Shown: positions 6,872 to 10,927 of the stretch, in pieces
How positions within the stretch are numbered: the stretch's first letter is position 1
How the letters are laid out: each line of letters opens with the position of its first letter
Assembly: GCA_009924885.1 (NCBI GenBank)
Contig: RFQS01000052.1
Span: 1-10,927, forward strand
Origin: Pseudomonadota bacterium
GTDB taxonomy: Bacteria; Cyanobacteriota; Vampirovibrionia; LMEP-6097
DNA: 10,927 nt
Reading direction: 5' to 3'
The notes under the pieces: model-generated
The model's database searches: none
What the model saw: the letters and a program-made list of their open reading frames with translations, nothing else
Told to the model about the DNA's origin: nothing
Translations under genes and position numbers: made by a program

Positions 6872-6927
6872 CATTAATTTATACTTTCTTAAATTCTGAT
6901 AATTTAAATCACTCTAAGTAAGTTGAT

Positions 6928-6958
6928 TTGATACCTGCTTTAGAATTGGTGGTAAGAT
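6928..6958 (+). promoter_or_regulatory. Weak candidate promoter of clpC
   Basis: TTGATA (6928-6933) and TAAGAT (6953-6958) with a 19-base spacer lie after the upstream terminator and 29 bases before the clpC ATG. The spacer is longer than ideal, so this is tentative. A promoter is expected here because the LuxR-type gene ends in a strong terminator. No heat-shock operator (CIRCE or CtsR-like) is recognisable. Confidence 0.3.
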
Positions 6959-6987
6959 ACTAACTAGCAAAGCTTAACGCACTATAT

Positions 6988-9717
6988 ATGTTTGAAAGAT
7001 TTACAGAGAAGGCGATAAAAGTCATAATGCTAGCTCAAGAAGAAGCTAGAAGACTTGGTCATAATTTCGTTGGTACCGAGCAGATATTGCTCGGACTTAT
7101 CGGAGAAGGAACTGGTGTAGCAGCTAAAACCCTAAAATCCATGGGAGTGAACTTAAAAGACGCCCGCATCGAAGTGGAAAAAATTATAGGTAGAGGCTCA
7201 GGTTTCGTAGCAGTTGAAATTCCATTTACACCTAGAGCTAAATGGGTTTTAGAATTAAGCTGGGATGAAGCTAGGCAGTTTGGACATAACTATATAGGTA
7301 CTGAACATCTTTTACTAGGCTTAATTAGAGAGGGTGAAGGAGTCGCTGCTAGAGTTTTAGATAATTTAGGTGTAGATTTAGCTAAAGTTAGACAGCATAT
7401 TATTAGATTACTTGGTGAATCAGGTTCTAACTCTACTGCTAATGGTGGTTCTGGCAGTAGTACTAATAATTCTTTACTCGGAGTGGGTTCTAATAAAAAC
7501 GCTAACCAAAATACTAGAACAAGAACACCTACTTTAGATGAATTTGGTACAGATCTCACTTTAGCTGCTGCCGAAGGCAGATTAGATCCAGTTATTGGGC
7601 GTGCTGAAGAGATAGAAAGAGTAATACAGATATTAGGCAGAAGGACTAAGAATAATCCTGTATTAATAGGTGAGCCCGGTGTCGGTAAAACTGCTGTAGC
7701 TGAAGGCTTAGCTCAAAAAATAGTCGCAAATGACGTGCCAGATATTTTAGTTGGTAAAAAATTAATCGTTTTAGACTTAGGTCTTTTAGTCGCTGGAACT
7801 AAATATAGAGGCGAATTTGAAGAAAGACTTAAAAAAATAATGGATGAAATCCGCACTGCTGGAAATATGATGTTAGTCATAGATGAACTGCATACTTTAA
7901 TCGGCGCTGGAGCAGCTGAAGGTGCTATAGATGCCGCGAATATTTTAAAACCAGCACTAGCTCGTGGAGAGCTTCAGTGTATTGGTACTACTACTTTAGA
8001 AGAATATCGTAAACATATAGAGAGAGACGCTGCATTAGAAAGACGTTTTCAGCCAGTAATTATAGACTCACCTTCTGTAGAAGAAACTATTCAGATCATT
8101 ATTGGTCTAAGACAGAAATATGAAGAGCATCATCGCCTAATTATCACTGATGCCGCAGTGGAAGCAGCTGCTAGATTATCTGATAGATATATTTTTGACA
8201 GGCATTTACCAGATAAGGCCATTGACCTTATTGATGAAGCTAGTTCTCGAGTAAGACTTAAAGCTAGTGGATTACCACCAGAAGCTAAAAAGCATGAAGA
8301 TGAATTGGTTACTATTTCAAGACAGAAAGAAGAAGCTATTCGTCAGCAGGAATTCGAAAAAGCTTCTCAACTCAGAGATCAAGAAAATAATATTAGAGAA
8401 AAAATTCGTAGTCTCCAAGAAGAATGGAGAAGAGAACAAGAAAAAAACAAGCCTACTGTTGGCGAGGAAGAGATAGCAGAAATAGTAGCTAGCTGGACTG
8501 GAATCCCTGTTGGTGACTTAAAAGCTGGTGAAAATGACAAGCTAAGACAGATGGAAGATACTCTTCATGGCAAAATCATAGGTCAAGACTCGGCTGTTAC
8601 AGCTGTTTCTAAAGCTATTAGAAGAGCTAGAGCGGGATTGAAAAATCCTGAAAGACCGATAGGTTCTTTCGTATTCTGCGGTCCTACTGGTGTAGGTAAG
8701 ACTGAGCTAGCTAAAGTTCTCGCTGATTATTATTTCGGCAGTGCTGATAATTTAATCAGAGTTGACATGTCTGAGTATATGGAAAAGCATACTGTAAGCA
8801 AGCTTATAGGTTCGCCTCCAGGCTATGTTGGTTACGGTGATGGTGGTCAATTAACTGAAGCCGTTCGTAGAAAGCCTTACAGCGTAGTACTTTTCGATGA
8901 AATAGAGAAGGCTCACCCTGACGTATTTAACGTTATGTTACAGATATTGGATGACGGTCATTTAACTGATAGTAAGGGACGTAAAGTTAGCTTTAAAAAT
9001 ACTATTATCATCATGACATCTAACGTAGGTGCTCAGCGCATGAACAGTGATTTTGGTGTAGGTTTCTTCGCTTCTAATACTGAAGAACAGGCTGAAGATG
9101 AAAAATATAAACGCATGAAAGATGCGGTCATGGAAGAAATGAAACGTGCATTTAGACCTGAGTTCTTGAACAGGCTTGATGATATCGTTATATTTAAACA
9201 CTTAACTCGTACTGATATGCGTAAGATAGTCGATGTCATGAAGAAAGATCTAGAAAGCAGACTGAAAGAGAAAGGTATGACTATTACTCTTACAGATGAA
9301 GTTAAAGATAAGGTCTCGACTGAAGGTTATAACAGAACCTATGGTGCAAGACCGATGAAGAGAACTATACAGAAGCTTCTTGAAGATCCTATTTCAGATT
9401 CTCTCATTAATGGTGAGCATACCGATGGAGATGAAATTGAAGCTTATGTGATTTTTGAAGATGAGTTTCCTAAAGATAAAATTTACGAAAAACCAGAGGA
9501 TGTAACTGAAGAAACTAAAGATGCTGATAAGAGACAGGCTTTAGTTAAAGCTCAAATTAAATTTAGAATTACAGGTAAACTACCTCCAGAAAAACAGGAA
9601 GAGTTAAAAAGATCTACTATTAAAAAGAAAAAGAAAGTTCTAGGCCTTAATGGTACTGGTGGTGGAGTAGGTTCTGAGACTGGTGGCGGAGAGCCTATTG
9701 GTAATAGGGCTGGGTAA
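6988..9717 (+). CDS. clpC: ClpC, AAA+ unfoldase subunit of the Clp protease
   Basis: Class I Hsp100 unfoldase that feeds proteins to ClpP. It has 909 residues, against about 820-840 for cyanobacterial ClpC. Domains: double Clp-N repeat (1-145, nearly cyanobacterial in sequence); a Gly/Ser/Asn-rich linker (145-178) longer than usual; D1 with Walker A GEPGVGKT (228-235) and Walker B MLVIDELHTL (295-304); a middle UVR-type segment around QQEFEKASQLRDQE (453-466), typical of ClpC and absent from ClpA; and D2 with Walker A GPTGVGKT (565-572), Walker B VVLFDEIEKA (633-642) and arginine-finger region FRPEFLNRLDD (722-732). GVGF at 690-693 occupies the ClpP-docking loop region, so partnership with ClpP is likely. 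After the normal end (about 825) there is an extra tail of some 80 residues: charged, then a Lys cluster (878-883), then Gly-rich. The ATG at 6988 matches the conserved MFERFTEKA start but has no Shine-Dalgarno. All catalytic motifs are intact. Confidence 0.97.
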   Translation: MFERFTEKAIKVIMLAQEEARRLGHNFVGTEQILLGLIGEGTGVAAKTLKSMGVNLKDARIEVEKIIGRGSGFVAVEIPFTPRAKWVLELSWDEARQFGHNYIGTEHLLLGLIREGEGVAARVLDNLGVDLAKVRQHIIRLLGESGSNSTANGGSGSSTNNSLLGVGSNKNANQNTRTRTPTLDEFGTDLTLAAAEGRLDPVIGRAEEIERVIQILGRRTKNNPVLIGEPGVGKTAVAEGLAQKIVANDVPDILVGKKLIVLDLGLLVAGTKYRGEFEERLKKIMDEIRTAGNMMLVIDELHTLIGAGAAEGAIDAANILKPALARGELQCIGTTTLEEYRKHIERDAALERRFQPVIIDSPSVEETIQIIIGLRQKYEEHHRLIITDAAVEAAARLSDRYIFDRHLPDKAIDLIDEASSRVRLKASGLPPEAKKHEDELVTISRQKEEAIRQQEFEKASQLRDQENNIREKIRSLQEEWRREQEKNKPTVGEEEIAEIVASWTGIPVGDLKAGENDKLRQMEDTLHGKIIGQDSAVTAVSKAIRRARAGLKNPERPIGSFVFCGPTGVGKTELAKVLADYYFGSADNLIRVDMSEYMEKHTVSKLIGSPPGYVGYGDGGQLTEAVRRKPYSVVLFDEIEKAHPDVFNVMLQILDDGHLTDSKGRKVSFKNTIIIMTSNVGAQRMNSDFGVGFFASNTEEQAEDEKYKRMKDAVMEEMKRAFRPEFLNRLDDIVIFKHLTRTDMRKIVDVMKKDLESRLKEKGMTITLTDEVKDKVSTEGYNRTYGARPMKRTIQKLLEDPISDSLINGEHTDGDEIEAYVIFEDEFPKDKIYEKPEDVTEETKDADKRQALVKAQIKFRITGKLPPEKQEELKRSTIKKKKKVLGLNGTGGGVGSETGGGEPIGNRAG

Positions 9718-9727
9718 AAAAACGATT

Positions 9728-9776
9728 GAAAACGCAGAAAATGGAGTTGTGCGGTGGTCTCTATGGGCGATTTTTC
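9728..9776. terminator. Possible weak bidirectional terminator between convergent clpC and TPR genes
   Basis: GAAAACGC (9728-9735) can pair with GCG (9767-9769) and TTTTC (9772-9776) across a two-base bulge. The T-rich side would serve clpC and the A-rich side, read on the minus strand, the TPR gene. The loop is long (about 31 bases) and contains the repeat-like sequence at 9739-9761, so the structure is not convincing. No better terminator is visible for clpC. Confidence 0.25.
9739..9761 (+). repeat. Second copy of the alaS inverted-repeat sequence
   Basis: These 23 bases match the minus strand of 2174-2196 at 20 positions: both share AAATGGA, then G or C, TTGTGC, G or A, G, T or C, GGTCTC. 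The match extends weakly leftwards (CGC before the A-run in both). The left arm of the inverted repeat is not conserved here. The copy sits between convergent clpC and the TPR gene and touches the TPR stop codon (9761-9763). Confidence 0.5.
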
Positions 9777-10927
9777 TCTAAAATTTCTTCAAGCTTCTTC
9801 CTGATCTTAACTAAATTGGCTATTTCTCCAGCTGTTAATTTAGTTTTATAGTCAGTATCCATGAATAATCTATCTACATAAAAAGTCGCCCTCGCTAAAG
9901 ATGCAAAGCTGTAATTATAATCAGCAGCGAGATACAAAGCTTTTACGTTAAAAGGATTTATTCTCAGGCAGTAATTTATATACTCTAAAAACTTATTATC
10001 ATCCTTCATTAAAAGCTTTATCTGAGCTAGATATAAGTAAGCTTGATCCAAATTAGGATCTATTTTCAATGCTGCCCTAAAATTCTTTTCAGCCTCATCA
10101 TAAAAACCCTGCTCAAAATTCTTAACCCCAATTCCCAAAAGGCTCTTATAATTCTTCTCATCAACAGAGGAAATATCTAACGGCTTGCGTACTATTTCAA
10201 TATCTTGAACTTCTGTATCTTCCTCTGCCTCAAGCTCTTTTCTTTTTTTCTTCTCTTCTTCCGATAGATTAGAATCAATCTCTAACTGCTTTTTCAAAGC
10301 CTCTTCTTTTAATAATTTTCTTTTTATTAACTGATCCTCTTTTAATTTATACTCAGCATCAGCTTCTGAAGCAGTTTTCAACACCAATGTATCTTCCAGT
10401 TCATCCTCCTCACTTCGCAAAGGAAGATCCCAAGAACTTAAAGACTGTGTATAAAGCTTATTCTTATAAAAAGAAGCCCGTGTTTTTAAAGACTGGCCTG
10501 ATAAGCTCTTTTGGTAATTAGCTCTTAAAGCCTGAACTAAAGCAGTTTTCTCAGACTCCGAATTATATTTAGCTAAAGATAAAATATGCTCAAAAGATAC
10601 ATAAGAGCTCAGCGCCTGTAAATTTTGATTAATAGTTTCTGAAAACTTATAAAAATTTTCAGCTGTATGAAACTCAAGTAAAGAATTATTAGAATTATTC
10701 AACATCGGTGCAGGCAAATCCAGACGAGGAACTTCAACTACTAATAAATTTTTCACATCTTTCGGTGCAAGCATAATATTTGCCATAAAATCTGCTGAAT
10801 TATGTATAGAAACTCGATTCAGACTGGTTTTCAAATAAGGATATTTATCTACATTAAAATCTCTAAAGCGAAAATCCTTATCACTAGCCAGTATGATAAT
10901 CTCAGCAGTACGTGGCGGATGAATTAT
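9761..10927 (-). CDS. Coiled-coil and TPR protein, 5' end outside the window
   Basis: The reading frame is open from the stop (9761-9763) to the right edge, giving at least 388 residues. The TTG at 10832-10834 is only an internal codon, since 31 in-frame codons precede it without a stop. I do not recognise a named family. Numbering from the edge, residues 186-240 are highly charged (Lys/Glu/Leu-rich) and probably coiled coil. Three tandem TPR-like units follow at about 259-360; the first two are the clearest (FYDEAEKNFRAALKIDPN; AYLYLAQIKLL...CLRINP). TPRs usually bind partner proteins. The N-terminal part (about 9-75) alternates strands and helices like a CheY-type receiver, with EIIILASDKD and NLLVVEVPRLDLPAP in the strand 1 and strand 3 positions, but Glu stands where the phospho-acceptor Asp would be; this is inference. 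No signal peptide can be judged because the start is missing. It is convergent with clpC, 43 bases apart. Confidence 0.75.
   Translation of the reverse strand: MIHPPRTAEIIILASDKDFRFRDFNVDKYPYLKTSLNRVSIHNSADFMANIMLAPKDVKNLLVVEVPRLDLPAPMLNNSNNSLLEFHTAENFYKFSETINQNLQALSSYVSFEHILSLAKYNSESEKTALVQALRANYQKSLSGQSLKTRASFYKNKLYTQSLSSWDLPLRSEEDELEDTLVLKTASEADAEYKLKEDQLIKRKLLKEEALKKQLEIDSNLSEEEKKKRKELEAEEDTEVQDIEIVRKPLDISSVDEKNYKSLLGIGVKNFEQGFYDEAEKNFRAALKIDPNLDQAYLYLAQIKLLMKDDNKFLEYINYCLRINPFNVKALYLAADYNYSFASLARATFYVDRLFMDTDYKTKLTAGEIANLVKIRKKLEEILEKNRP

Noticed and set aside
7290..7559. 89-codon open frame opposite clpC
   Set aside because: Antisense shadow of the conserved N-domain and the Gly/Ser-rich linker; no independent evidence of coding.
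8267..8476. 69-codon + strand frame within clpC
   Set aside because: Out-of-frame shadow of the Lys/Glu-rich middle region; the clpC frame is clearly the coding one.
8962..9239. Two overlapping minus-strand frames opposite the clpC D2 domain
   Set aside because: They overlap each other and a strongly conserved gene; no start signals or known motifs.
10832..10834. TTG as the start codon of the TPR gene
   Set aside because: The frame stays open for 31 more codons to the window edge with plausible protein sequence, and no ribosome site precedes the TTG.

Overview
The window looks like chromosome from a low-GC, Gram-negative-type bacterium on the cyanobacterial side of the tree. A non-photosynthetic relative of Cyanobacteria (Vampirovibrionia/'Melainabacteria', or possibly Margulisbacteria) is my best guess. 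The strongest clue is the ClpC protein, whose N-terminal domain (opening MFERFTEKAIKVIMLAQEEA) reads almost like a cyanobacterial ClpC. An MlaE-type lipid transporter permease, which implies an outer membrane, and a cyanobacterial-like FtsH fit with this. No photosynthesis gene is visible. The lineage is inferred from remembered family sequences, not from a search.

Layout, left to right. Positions 1-137 are non-coding and hold a hairpin plus T-tract oriented to end transcription arriving on the + strand from outside the window. A tightly packed minus-strand operon follows, read right to left: ftsH (5832-3832), alaS (3866-867, overlapping ftsH by 35 bases) and an MlaE-family permease (866-138). 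The permease's TTG start codon directly follows the alaS TAA in the same frame. A 271-base divergent intergenic region (5833-6103) separates ftsH from a plus-strand LuxR/FixJ-type regulator (6104-6808), which ends in a strong hairpin terminator. clpC (6988-9717) follows on the plus strand. It converges, across 43 bases, on a minus-strand gene for a coiled-coil and TPR protein (9761 to the right edge) whose 5' end lies outside the window.

Functionally the region carries two AAA+ protein quality-control machines, membrane-bound FtsH and soluble ClpC. Between them lies a regulator whose receiver domain has lost its phosphorylation residues. The ftsH operon adds alanyl-tRNA synthetase and one subunit of a lipid ABC transporter, so it is a housekeeping cluster more than a single pathway.

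I found no complete mobile element, CRISPR array, or rRNA or tRNA gene. The most unusual items are: (1) a short inverted repeat in an AlaRS insertion, flanked by 8-base direct repeats like a target-site duplication, with a related copy at the clpC/TPR junction; (2) a second repeat-like insertion in alaS; (3) the degenerate receiver of the LuxR protein and a possible second one at the N-terminus of the TPR protein; (4) similar, Shine-Dalgarno-less leaders on ftsH and clpC. No stretch longer than 300 bases lacks a gene. I see no clear candidate for an entirely new multi-gene system.
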